A stretch of DNA of 64,000 nucleotides from Holophagales bacterium (GTDB taxonomy: Bacteria > Acidobacteriota > Thermoanaerobaculia > Multivoradales > Multivoraceae): positions 1 to 64,000 of the forward strand of contig VXSP01000006.1 in assembly GCA_009837885.1 (NCBI GenBank), written 5' to 3'. Position 1 is the stretch's first letter; every line of letters begins with the position of its first letter. Of this stretch, positions 20,201 to 26,219 are shown in pieces. The notes below the pieces were generated by a model. It searched no databases. It worked only from the letters and a program-made list of their open reading frames with translations, and was not told where the DNA came from. The position numbers and the translations under genes are program-made.

Positions 20201-20667
20201 GGCGTTCCCACGAACGCCACGCTGACCACGGCCGGCGGGGCGGCGGGCGCCGTGCGGATGTGCATCCAACTGCTCGACGCGCTGATTGATCCCCCCCCAA
20301 AGGCAATCCAGTAGTCGGTGGCCGCTGTCAACACGGGATCGCTGGTGCCCCCTCCTACCCGGTTCACCGTCACCGTGCCCCCGGCGGTCGGGGAGTAACT
20401 GGTAGGACTACCGATTTCATCGATGCGACGTGCAATCGCCGGACCTTGCGTCGAGTTGCAGATCTTCACAAAGCCGCTGCGTGTGCTCGGCAGGGGATTC
20501 TCGAACGTAAGCGTGATGGACCTCGAGGTCGCAGTGAGGCTGCCAATCCATTCCCCTGCGCCGCCATGAACGCACCGCGACGGCAACGACGGAGTCTGCG
20601 CCGCCGCCTGCGCGGCGAGCGAGAGACCGAGCAACGCCCACAGCAGCGGGGCGAGGCGCCGTCTCAC
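11221..20667 (-). CDS. Giant repeat adhesin with cadherin, Fn3 and PKD domains and an autotransporter-like barrel
   Basis: About 3,148 residues. From GTG at 20667 the N-terminus MRRRLAPLLWALLGLSLAAQ ends in AAAQ, a good Sec signal, with GGGAGG 6 nt upstream. Residues ~140-1960 are four units of ~453 residues, each made of a SwmB-like beta domain (TFSESLASGGSKP type), a cadherin-like domain (SIAENNANAASVGTVAATDP) and an Fn3 domain (LTPGTAYRFQVRAEGDGEG). A fifth partial unit follows, then PKD-like (LDGSGSSDPDGDPLTFRW) and Ig-like He_PIG domains to ~2620, a Gly-rich linker, and a C-terminal barrel from ~2740 ending RYVLNLGFRF. The terminal Phe fits BAM-dependent insertion. An upstream ATG at 20757 would place a homopolymer tract inside the coding region. 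Probably a surface adhesin; ligand unknown. Confidence 0.9.
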   Translation of the reverse strand: MRRRLAPLLWALLGLSLAAQAAAQTPSLPSRCVHGGAGEWIGSLTATSRSITLTFENPLPSTRSGFVKICNSTQGPAIARRIDEIGSPTSYSPTAGGTVTVNRVGGGTSDPVLTAATDYWIAFGGGSISASSSWMHIRTAPAAPPAVVSVAFVGTPASGQSNTYKLGDTVTARVTFDSAVDVVGSPVLKLLFATGTEKDMTFDTSKARTNTMTLDFTYTVTATDTSAGLGFAANKLSAGAGVTIRETGTATNATLTHSAVAADTTRKVDGSAPTFSSATVDGTTLKVTFSESLASGGSKPASSVFTVTATSGGTVTTVNGSATAVTISGSTVTATLASAVAAGATATVAYVKPTSNALADEAGNQADAFTGKSVTNQQGGVPSFDDGATASFSIAENNANAASVGTVAATDPDGDTLTYSLASGGDSASFTIVSTTGEIKVASGTTLNFESKAEYSLTAQVTDGKDAAGNPETTKTIDDTIAVTVTVTNVEEPPGVPTGLTADSTTASSTKLKVSWAAPSSTGGKAIVDYDVRYFAGTSDPADAADWIEEGETNGHTHTGTGTSSVVTNLTPGTAYRFQVRAEGDGEGAWSASVSGSTRTLRITRVGFGNAAKGGQNDTYKLGDSIQVLVDLSEAVTVTGIPVLKLQLASGVQRDMAFDSLTRSNATLSFTYTVAAGDTSAGISIPANSLSVGTGVTIRVPGTSHDFPLTHGELARSTSPERKVDGVVPTFSAAAVNGTALTVTFSEPIASGGSKPPSSVFTATVTAGGMDTTVNGTSAAVTVDGAKVTATLTSAVALGSTATLAYVKPSANAFADAVGNQVAAFSGKTLSAVQHTAPGFDDGDDVTLTIAENNADEASVGTVAATDADGDTLTYSLASGGDSASFTIVSGTGEIKVASGTTLNHESKAEYSITARVTDGEDASGNTETTATIDDTITVTVSVTNVEEPPGKPAAPSVTSTALTTVALSWTAPSSTGAKAITDYDLRYFAGSTDPTDAADWIEEGETKGHTHTGTARTATIANLTPARAYRFQVRAEGDGEGAWSDSVGATTATPGVSSIVLGETPTGQNDTYKLGDVVGVRVNFGAAVDIVGNPVLKLRLATGTEKDMTFDTSKTRTNTTTLDFTYTVAAGDTSAGIGFGANKLSLGTGVTIKATGTDTDAVLTHTAVAASTDHKVDGVLPAFSSATVEGTTLVVTFSESIDSGGTKPASSVFTVTATSGGTSTTVNGSATAVTISGATVTATLASAVAADASATVAYVKPTANQLADLAGNQADGFTGKTVSNELDTAPTFDDGDEVTLMIAENNADGASVGTVAATDADGDSLTYSLASGGDSGSFTIVSTTGEIKVRSGTTLNHESKAEYSITARVTDGEDASGNTETTATIDDTITVTVSVTNVEEPPGAPTSLTVNTIGTTSIAVNWTAPSDTGAKSITDYDLRYFAGSADPTDAADWIEEGETNGHTHTGTATTATIANLTPGTAYRFQVRAESDGEGAWSDSLGATTARPAVFRIGISTSPTYNRTFKTGDVIQAFVDFSDPVDVTGSPVLKMLLATGQERDMAYNRDAGHTNVTRIFFDYSVAAGDVSTAGVAFEANKLSLPSSAAIKATGHSVNALLPHDAVAANGNLKVDGVAPTFSSAVVSGSTLVVTFSESMNETVSAATSSVFTVTATTGGTPTTVNGSGTAVTVSGATVSATLASSVNADATVTVAYVVPTHGPKLLDAAGNTLAAFSGKTVSNESHTVPAFDDGDDVTLMIAENNADEASVGTVAATDADADTLTYSLASGGDSATFTIDSGTGEVKVASGTTFNFETKAEYSFTARVTDGEDSSGSPETTATIDDTIAVTVEVTNVEEPPDAPGTPSNSAVSPTSLTMTWSAPSSTGAKAITDYDVRYFAGSSDPADAADWIEEGEAGGHTHTGTATTATILNLTPGTKYLVQVRAEGDGEGPWSLTGAATTTLPVVSSVQLSGSPPSGQSDGYRVDDVVNAQVTFDYDVDVTGSPVLKLLLATGVERDMTFDTSGSVTNTRTLDFTYTVVEGDVSRAGIGFPANALSAGAGVTIRSSGSTKDADLTHSAVPASSSHRVNYTPPPPAPPGGGGSPPPTEPPLAEEPRAAGPEVTLTFERALDPTSVPDPSDFTVTVTEASSSAVSSSSGPETVATAQEGEYRVTAVSIFGSTLRLTISPPIPAGASVSVQYTKGANPLRVSDGQPTPTYQEVPDFEEEVTNETRPGGGEPDPAPDPEPEPEPEPTNGLPVAAAGADQDAAPGARVQLDGSGSSDPDGDPLTFRWTQTGGAAVTLDGADTARPSFTAPQAGGGLTFSLVVNDGNADSEPDEVTVSVRDVAPSFGDAEISTKRFILNQPVRPRVLPEASGGNGALTYTLEPLPAGLRFEDSSRRIVGTPTVAGRFTVTYTATDADGDTASLEFAIRVFDNRPPTADAGEDVETDPGERVELDGSGSSDPDGDELSYAWLQTGGETITLEEPLTARAAFTAPVQPGTLTFSLTVKDGMASSAPDEVAVRVRDLAPSFGDVPFQPPALVQGRAIEPVVLPEATGGNGALTYSLTSSPMGLAGLVFDDTTRVLSGTPTVAGAWTFTYRVEDADAHRGDGDAALIIFRVTSSPPTAERRAVMEQTLASVGRTAMNSAVDAIGARFASAGTPRSNVTIAGQQLTGGGPGIAGRPSGGFGGPGGAGFGYGGPGGSSGFGLGLGQGLGQGPGQGFGHDPGGQGLGRLRRDADSLLLGSSFEWSFGGGAAEEAEGGGEGATPRLWSVWGRGGLNSFSGRPEQESRFDGDLRTGYLGLDIQSGRWLAGVAVSRGSSESDYSFGGGDADFKRGSLDTSLTTVLPYARWKLCEACGDAEVWAVMGLGWGDATHASADAADQPESSDLSMWMAAGGLRKSLPAFRGFDLALRADAGLAELKTDGGSRAVDSLSAGSWRMRAGVEASRSWQVAGGGVLTPFTELAGRYDGGDGAAGMGIEVAGGARYGNARFQVEARGRMLALHNESGYEESGVSVSARMAPKETGEGLSMEFGPRWGAAAGDAETLWQEQLPQHHGANGLAAGPGGHGVDAAVGYGILVPGVNGLLTPFVEAAFAGQGRRYRLGTRFLVAPLELQLELAAEQVEAGSAEHATAARRYVLNLGFRF
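14400..20250 (-). repeat. Four and a half tandem ~1.36-kb coding repeats
   Basis: The same landmark in the Fn3 part (a TCCTCGATCCAGTCCG-type segment on the plus strand) occurs near 14,938, 16,298, 17,656 and 19,018, giving a period of about 1,360 bp. Each unit encodes SwmB-like, cadherin-like and Fn3 domains in that order, and a fifth unit holds only the first domain. Many stretches of the units are nearly identical at DNA level, so recombination could change repeat number, and short-read assembly could collapse or expand it. Confidence 0.92.
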
Positions 20668-20938
20668 CGGCCGCCGCCTCCCGCGGCCTGCACCTTTCTT
20701 GCAGGGGGGGGGGGGGAGGAGGAGTGGGCAACCAGAGAACGCGGGAACAGCACTCATCACGCCGCTATTCTTGAAAAGAGAAAAGCGGTTTGTCATATCC
20801 CATTTTGGAGGTTCAATAGAGCGGATGGTATTGAGAAATGGCACCTGTTTCTCAAGAAAACCAATCCCACGCAGCACTCCCATTTGAGAGGTTTTCGTAG
20901 TTCCGTGCGTGGGAAATCGGACTAGGATCCGACGCCGC
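20668..20938. promoter_or_regulatory. Divergent, relatively AT-rich regulatory region with inverted repeat
   Basis: This 271-bp gap separates the adhesin (minus) from the second sulfotransferase (plus) and is clearly more AT-rich than the flanking genes. Besides the G tract it holds a perfect 8-bp inverted repeat, TTGAGAAA (20831-20838) and TTTCTCAA (20848-20855) with a 9-nt spacer, which looks like an operator. It also holds a weak plus-strand promoter-like pair, TTGAAA (20771-20776) and TCATAT (20793-20798), 16 nt apart. TAGGAT at 20923-20928 lies 10 nt before the sulfotransferase GTG. No gene is seen in it. Confidence 0.5.
20704..20716. repeat. 13-nt homopolymer (poly-G on +, poly-C on coding strand)
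   Basis: An uninterrupted run of 13 G lies 37-49 nt upstream of the preferred GTG start of the giant adhesin, and inside the reading frame if the ATG at 20757 is used. Runs this long in a non-repetitive GC-rich genome are typical of slipped-strand phase-variable loci. Depending on the true start it would change either leader or promoter spacing, or the reading frame. Confidence 0.85.
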
Positions 20939-21850
20939 GTGACGAAAGTAGATCCGCATGACGTGGCCCGGCGCAGCGGCCGGGTCCTCGAGGCCCTGGC
21001 GCCGTGCCTGCTGCCGCGCTCAGGCAACGGGAAGATGCGCGCCGGCGCGAGCATCCGGCGCCGGGCGCTGGACCGCCGGTACGGGCGCCTGGCGGCGACG
21101 CTGGCGGCCTCCGCGACGCCGGAGCACCGCGAGGTGGCGGAGGCGCTGCGAGCGGCGGCCGGCGAGGGGGACCATCGGGCGGCGCTGGCGCTCGTGCGGA
21201 CCGCCGGGCGCCGCCCCGACACCCGCGCCGAGAAGATCGTCTCCCGGCGCTACCGCTACCTGTGGATCTGCAACCCCAAGGCCGCCTCGCGCAGCCTGAT
21301 CGCCGCGCTGCGGGCGGCCGATCCGGGCGCCGAGCTGATCCGGCGGCGCACGCTCGACGAGGTGCTGGAGCGCCGCCCCGAGGCGCGCGGGTACTTCCGC
21401 TTCGCGTTCCTCCGCCACCCCGCCGCGCGCGCCCTGTCCGCCTGGGCCGACAAGCACACGCTCGCGCGCACCGAGCGGAACGCCTACCGCTGGTTCATCC
21501 GCCCCTGGTACGGGCTGCGCACCGGCATGAGCTTCGAGGAGTTCTGCCGCTGGCTGGGGACGCCGTTCGGCGCGGACGCCTTCGCCGACCGGCACTGGCT
21601 GTCGCAGCACCGGCAGATCCGCGACGCCGGCGGACGCCTGCCGGACTTCCTCGGCCGCGTGGAGCGCATCGAGGCGGACTGGCGCGCCGTGTGCGAGCGG
21701 CTGGAGATGCCCTGCCGGGCGCTGCCGCGCCTCAATCCCCGGCCGGCGGCGCTGGCTGACGCGGCGCCGGACCCCGACTCCGAGGCCCTGCTCCGCTGGC
21801 GCTACGCCGAGGACTACCGGCTTGGCGGCTATGACGATGGCCAGGGCTAG
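20939..21850 (+). CDS. Sulfotransferase-like protein
   Basis: About 303 residues. The N-terminal ~90 residues are basic and helical. The sulfotransferase core follows: RYRYLWICNPKAASRSLIAA (equivalent of the PAPS-binding VPKxGST loop) and FRFAFLRHPAARALSAWADK (3'-phosphate site with Arg and Ser). The GTG at 20939 is chosen because TAGGAT ends 10 nt before it, as at other genes here; a GTG at 20909 would add 10 residues. It overlaps or abuts the sulfatase gene. It is distinct from the sulfotransferase at 4721-5680, so the locus encodes two sulfation enzymes and a sulfatase. Substrate unknown. Confidence 0.8.
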   Translation: MTKVDPHDVARRSGRVLEALAPCLLPRSGNGKMRAGASIRRRALDRRYGRLAATLAASATPEHREVAEALRAAAGEGDHRAALALVRTAGRRPDTRAEKIVSRRYRYLWICNPKAASRSLIAALRAADPGAELIRRRTLDEVLERRPEARGYFRFAFLRHPAARALSAWADKHTLARTERNAYRWFIRPWYGLRTGMSFEEFCRWLGTPFGADAFADRHWLSQHRQIRDAGGRLPDFLGRVERIEADWRAVCERLEMPCRALPRLNPRPAALADAAPDPDSEALLRWRYAEDYRLGGYDDGQG

Positions 21851-21890
21851 ACCGCCGGCACGGCACCGCCGGAGCGCTGGACGCGGCCGG

Positions 21891-23366
21891 ATGTCCGTTC
21901 CGCTCCGGCTCGTCGCCGCAGGGGCCTGCGCCCTGACCGGCGCCTGCGCCGCCAATCCGCCGGTCGAGTCGCCAGGGCGGGCGGACGGACGGCCAGACGG
22001 GTCCGGCCGGCCGCAGCGGCCCAACATCGTCCTGCTCGTCGCCGACGACCTCGGCTACGGCGATCTCGGCAGCCACGGCAGCGCGACGATGCGCACCCCG
22101 CGGCTCGACCGCCTGGCCGGGGAGGGCGTGCGCTTCACCGCCGCCTACGCCGCGGCCGCCGTGTGCAGCCCGTCACGGGCCGGGCTGATCACCGGGCGCT
22201 ACCCGCAGCGCCACGGCCACGAGTTCAACCTGGCCGGCCGCGACGCCGACTTCGGGCTGGCGGAGGAGGAGCGAACTCTCGGCGACCTGATGCGCGGCGC
22301 CGGCTACGCGACCGGCTACGTCGGCAAGTGGCACCTGGGCCGGAGCCCGGACCGGCATCCGCTGTCGCGCGGCTTCGACGAGTTCACCGGCGTGCTCGGC
22401 GGCGACAGCGGCTACTTCGACGCCGTCGTCGATCGCGGGCGGGAAGCGGCCCGGCTCGACGGCTACCTGACCGACGCGCTCACCCGCGAGGCGACCGGGT
22501 TCATCGGCCGGCAGGCGGCGGCCCGCCGGCCGTTCTTCCTCGTCCTCTCCTGGACCGCCCCGCACACGCCGCTTCAGGCGACGCCGGAGGACCTGGAGGC
22601 CGTCGCCCACCTCGAGGACGGCCCCGGCCGGACCTACGCGGCCATGGTGTCGTCGGTGGACCGCGGCGTCGGCGCGGTGCTCGACGCGCTCGCCGGCCAC
22701 GGCGTCGACGGCGACACCCTCGTCGTCTTCACCAGCGACAACGGCTGCGTCGGCTATCTCGACGTCGGCTGCAGCAACGCGCCGTTCAGCGGCTTCAAGC
22801 GCTTCCACCTGGAGGGCGGCATCCGGGTGCCGCTCATCATGCGCTGGCCGAACGGCCTGAGCGGCGGCGCCGTCTACCGCGAGCCGGTGGTCAGCCTCGA
22901 CTTCTTCGCGACCTTCGCGGCCCTCGCCGGGGCCTCAACGCGCGGCGGCCCGCCGCGCGACGGCGTCGACCTGCTGCCGTATCTAACCGGGCGCGCCCGC
23001 GGCGCTCCGCACGACGCCCTGTACTGGCGGGCCGGGCCCAACCGGGCGGTCCGCCGGGGCCGCTTCAAGCTGCTGGAGATCAACCGGGCCGATCCCGCGG
23101 CCGCGGACGGGGGCGGCGCGCCGGTCGCGCCGGTGGCGCCGGACGCGGAGCCCGTGCCCTCGCCTCACGGACGCGTCACGCTGCTCTACGACCTCCTGAG
23201 CGACCCGGCCGAGAGCACGAACCTCGCCGGCCGGATGCCCGGCCGCGTGCGCCGCCTCCGCGGCCGTCTCGACCGGTGGGAGGCGTCGCTCGCCGAGCCG
23301 GCGTGGCCGTCCGACCTGTCCGCGGTCCGGACGATCGACGGCGAGCTGGTGCGGTTGTTCTTCTGA
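21891..23366 (+). CDS. Type I sulfatase (formylglycine-dependent), exported
   Basis: 491 residues from ATG 21891. The N-terminus MSVPLRLVAAGACALTGACA is a signal peptide, perhaps of a lipoprotein (Cys19, imperfect lipobox). The catalytic motif is VCSPSRAGLITGRYP with Cys92, the residue converted to formylglycine. Other sulfatase elements are PNIVLLVADDLGYGDLGSHG (metal-binding Asp pair), VGKWHLG, PHTPL and TSDNG. It removes sulfate esters, probably from polysaccharides, in the periplasm. In-frame starts at 21822, 21831 and 21837 would give a longer, non-hydrophobic leader. It follows the sulfotransferase closely and needs a maturase; the FGE-fold protein at 24619-25518 lacks the expected cysteine pair. 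Confidence 0.92.
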   Translation: MSVPLRLVAAGACALTGACAANPPVESPGRADGRPDGSGRPQRPNIVLLVADDLGYGDLGSHGSATMRTPRLDRLAGEGVRFTAAYAAAAVCSPSRAGLITGRYPQRHGHEFNLAGRDADFGLAEEERTLGDLMRGAGYATGYVGKWHLGRSPDRHPLSRGFDEFTGVLGGDSGYFDAVVDRGREAARLDGYLTDALTREATGFIGRQAAARRPFFLVLSWTAPHTPLQATPEDLEAVAHLEDGPGRTYAAMVSSVDRGVGAVLDALAGHGVDGDTLVVFTSDNGCVGYLDVGCSNAPFSGFKRFHLEGGIRVPLIMRWPNGLSGGAVYREPVVSLDFFATFAALAGASTRGGPPRDGVDLLPYLTGRARGAPHDALYWRAGPNRAVRRGRFKLLEINRADPAAADGGGAPVAPVAPDAEPVPSPHGRVTLLYDLLSDPAESTNLAGRMPGRVRRLRGRLDRWEASLAEPAWPSDLSAVRTIDGELVRLFF

Positions 23367-23503
23367 GTTGGAAACGCCGACGGCGTCATCATCTCCCGCA
23401 AGCCGCCCGCGTCCATCGCGTAGCATTCATCCGCCGCCCGGACGTGGGAATCGGACTCGGCGGACCGCAAACGGCAATCCGACAAGGAGGCGAGGGCCTC
23501 GCG

Positions 23504-24583
23504 ATGGCAGCCAGGAGAAGAGGCCAGGGTGCCGCGACCGGCGACGAGGACGCGAGCACGATGCAGGGGGCCGCCCAGACGCCTCCCAGCGGCGAGGTCG
23601 TCGTCTACGAGGCCCCGGACGGCGACGTGAGGCTGGATGTACGGCTGGAAGAAGAGACGGTCTGGCTGACGAGGCCACAGATGGCGGAGGTGTTCCGGAC
23701 CAGCACCAGGAACATCGGCATGCACCTGGACAACGTGTTCGGCGACGGCGAGCTCGACCGGACGGCAACCATGAAGGATTTCTTCATGGTTCGATCCGAA
23801 GGCACCCGCCAGGTCCGGCGATCGGTGCCGCACTACAACCTGGACGCCGTCATCTCGGTCGGCTACCGGGTCAACTCGAAGCGCGCCGTCCGGTTTCGCC
23901 AGTGGGCCACCCAGACGCTCCGGGAGTTCCTCGTTCGCGGCTACGTCGTGAACGAGCGGCGTCTGGCGGAGCGCGGCCTGCGCGAGGCCCACGAGACGCT
24001 CGATCTGCTCGCGAAGACCCTGCGCAGCCAATCGCTCGTCACCGGCACCGGCGAGGCCGTGCTGGAGATCGTGACCCGATACGCCCGGACGTGGCGGCTT
24101 CTGCTCGAGTACGACGAGGACCGCCTGGAGGCGCCGCCCGGCACGCGGGCCCCCACGTCCGCGCTCGACATGGAGCAAACGATCGCGGCGGTCGCGGACT
24201 TCAAGGCAGCGCTGATCGAGCGCGGGGAAGCGTCCGCGCTCTTCGGGGTTCCCCGGGGCGACGCACTGGACGGCATTCTCGGCAACATCGAGCAGACCAT
24301 GTTCGGAGAACCGCTCTACCGGACCCGGGAGGAAAAAGCGGCGAACCTGCTCTACTTCCTGGTCAAGGACCACCCGTTCACCGACGGAAACAAGCGGATC
24401 GGCTCGCTCCTCTTCCTGCTCTATCTTCGCCAGGAGGAACTGGAACACGATCTGAATCCGCAGGCGCTCACGGCGCTGACGCTCCTGATCGCGGAGAGCG
24501 TGCCCGCGAACAAGGACCTAATGATCCGGCTGATCGTCAACCTGTTGCACTCGCCGGACTCGTCATCGCGGCAACCGCCGTGA
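23504..24583 (+). CDS. RhuM-like protein with C-terminal Fic/Doc domain
   Basis: 359 residues. Residues ~32-150 match the RhuM (virulence protein) family: VWLTRPQMAEVFRTSTRNIG, then VPHYNLDAVISVGYRVNSKR and FRQWATQTLREFLVRGYV. The C-terminal half is a Fic domain with HPFTDGNKRIG at residues 290-300. Fic enzymes with GN(G/K)R transfer AMP or, in Doc-like members, phosphate; Lys at the seventh position is as in Doc. The ATG at 23504 has AAGGAGG 13 nt upstream. No separate antitoxin gene is visible beside it, and it stands alone between the sulfatase and the FGE-fold gene. Possibly a mobile defence or toxin gene; the RhuM part may serve as a DNA-binding or regulatory domain. Confidence 0.88.
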   Translation: MAARRRGQGAATGDEDASTMQGAAQTPPSGEVVVYEAPDGDVRLDVRLEEETVWLTRPQMAEVFRTSTRNIGMHLDNVFGDGELDRTATMKDFFMVRSEGTRQVRRSVPHYNLDAVISVGYRVNSKRAVRFRQWATQTLREFLVRGYVVNERRLAERGLREAHETLDLLAKTLRSQSLVTGTGEAVLEIVTRYARTWRLLLEYDEDRLEAPPGTRAPTSALDMEQTIAAVADFKAALIERGEASALFGVPRGDALDGILGNIEQTMFGEPLYRTREEKAANLLYFLVKDHPFTDGNKRIGSLLFLLYLRQEELEHDLNPQALTALTLLIAESVPANKDLMIRLIVNLLHSPDSSSRQPP

Positions 24584-24618
24584 TCTTGACCGGCTATCGC
24601 TCCTCGCGAGCCGCGGCT

Positions 24619-25518
24619 TCAGGGAGCGAGCGTCCGGGCCACGCGGAAACCGAGGTAGCCGACGCGGATACCGGAACCGTGGCCGATGCGGGTGGCGGCG
24701 CGGACGAGACCCCGCCCGGAAACCCAGCAACCGCCGCGCAGCGCGGGGCGTAAACAGTCGTCCGACTGCCGCGCGGCGCCGTCTGGCGCCGCGCCGTCGA
24801 GGTTCTCGTGCCAGCAATCCTCCACCCACTCCCACACGTTCCCGTGCATGTCGTGCAGACCCCAGGAGTTCGGAGAGAACGAGCCCGCCGGCGCCGTCTG
24901 GTGGGACCAACCGCCCCGGCAACCGGCGCAGTTCGCGCGGCCAGAACCGATCTCGTCTCCCCAGGCGTAGGCCGTGTTCGAACCGGCGCGGGCCGCGTAC
25001 TCCCATTCCGGCTCGCTCGGCAGGCGGTACGCGGCGCCGGTCTCTCCCGACAGCCAGCTCACGTACTCCTGCGCGTCCTGCCACGACACGTTGATCACCG
25101 GGCGCCGATCACGGCCCCAGCCCCGGTCGTCCGGACGATGCTCGCACCCACCGGCCGAAACGCACGCGTCCCACTCGGCGAACGTCACCTCGTGGCTGCC
25201 CACCGCGAACGGCCGCGGAATCGTCACCTCGTGAACCGGCTCCTCCCGCCCGGGGTAGCAGTCCACCCCGGACACGCAACCCATCCGGAAGCTGCCCGCC
25301 GGAACGACGACCATCTCCGGACCGTCGCCGCCGGAGGCCAGGGAGTCACGGAAGGTCCGGCCCGGGTGGTCGGCGTCGTCGGCGTCGAGCTCCTGGGCCG
25401 CGGCCTGGGGCACCGCGAGTGCGGCCAGGGCGAGCGCCAGGACCAGCCCCGCCGAGCGTGCCTCCCCCATCCCGTTCGTGCGGAAGCCTGTCCGAACCCG
25501 ATGGCTATGCCTGAACAT
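24619..25518 (-). CDS. Formylglycine-generating-enzyme-fold (SUMF1) exported protein
   Basis: 299 residues. The signal sequence is GLVLALALAALAVPQAAAQ after a basic leader. The SUMF1 fold follows: MVVVPAGSFRMGCVSG, PVHEVTIPRPFAVGSHEVTF, PVINVSWQDAQEYVSWLSG, YRLPSEPEWEYAARAG, NSWGLHDMHGNVWEWVEDCW and a GYLGFRVAR ending. True FGE has a Cys pair in the GGSxxCxxxxC region. Here the segment reads LRGGCWVSGRGLVRAATR, with a single shifted Cys, so maturase activity is doubtful. The ATG at 25518 has GGAGG 7 nt upstream. Such proteins often act as binding or signalling domains. Nearness to the sulfatase may be coincidental. Confidence 0.87.
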   Translation of the reverse strand: MFRHSHRVRTGFRTNGMGEARSAGLVLALALAALAVPQAAAQELDADDADHPGRTFRDSLASGGDGPEMVVVPAGSFRMGCVSGVDCYPGREEPVHEVTIPRPFAVGSHEVTFAEWDACVSAGGCEHRPDDRGWGRDRRPVINVSWQDAQEYVSWLSGETGAAYRLPSEPEWEYAARAGSNTAYAWGDEIGSGRANCAGCRGGWSHQTAPAGSFSPNSWGLHDMHGNVWEWVEDCWHENLDGAAPDGAARQSDDCLRPALRGGCWVSGRGLVRAATRIGHGSGIRVGYLGFRVARTLAP

Positions 25519-25586
25519 CAACTGCCCTCCGCGCCGGTCGCGCCGGTCGTGCGCACCCGGAACCATACAGTCCGCCGTCTGGAACG

Positions 25587-26219
25587 ATGAGCATCGACGT
25601 CGAAGGCCACCTGGCCGCCGTGGCACGCGCGGTGTCGGCGCCCGAACGCGACGGCCGGCCGGCCCGCTCGATCACTCTCGGCCGTGACTTTCCCGTTCCG
25701 CAAGAGGACCTCTGGGACGCCGTGACCAACAGCGAGCGGATCCCGCGCTGGTTCCTGCCGATCACCGGCGAACTCGAACCCGGAGGCCGCTTCCAACTGG
25801 AACGAAACGCCGGCGGCGTCATCACCGCCTGCGAGCCGCCCTCGCGCTTCGCCGTCACCTGGGAGTTCGCCGGAGACACGAGCTGGGTCGAGGTTCGTTG
25901 CGCCGGGGACGCCGAATGCGGCGCCCGGTTCGAACTCACGCACACCATGCTCCACTCCCCCCACTGGGACCAGTACGGCCCCGCCGCCACCGGAGTCGGC
26001 TGGGAACTCGGCCTGCTGGGACTCGCGCTCCACCTCGAACGGCCGGCCGAACCGAAGCTGGACGAGGAGGAGTTCGCCACGTCGCCCGAAGGCAAAGCCC
26101 TGATCAAGGGCAGTGCCGAAGCCTGGGGCGAGGCTGGCATCGCCGCCGGCGAAGACCCGGACGCCGCCCGCGCCGCCGCCCAGCGCACAGCCGCGTTCTA
26201 CTCCGGCGAGCCCGCCTGA
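25587..26219 (+). CDS. SRPBCC / AHSA1-like domain protein
   Basis: 210 residues. The segment RSITLGRDFPVPQEDLWDAV, then SERIPRWFLPITGELEPGGRF, TACEPPSRFAVTWEF and FELTHTM, is typical of Aha1/AHSA1-type SRPBCC proteins, a helix-grip fold that binds hydrophobic ligands or, in eukaryotes, activates Hsp90. The bacterial role is unknown. TACAGT at 25566-25571 is a possible -10 element. It diverges from the FGE-fold gene and overlaps the small LepA-linked gene tail-to-tail by 22 bp. Confidence 0.85.
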   Translation: MSIDVEGHLAAVARAVSAPERDGRPARSITLGRDFPVPQEDLWDAVTNSERIPRWFLPITGELEPGGRFQLERNAGGVITACEPPSRFAVTWEFAGDTSWVEVRCAGDAECGARFELTHTMLHSPHWDQYGPAATGVGWELGLLGLALHLERPAEPKLDEEEFATSPEGKALIKGSAEAWGEAGIAAGEDPDAARAAAQRTAAFYSGEPA

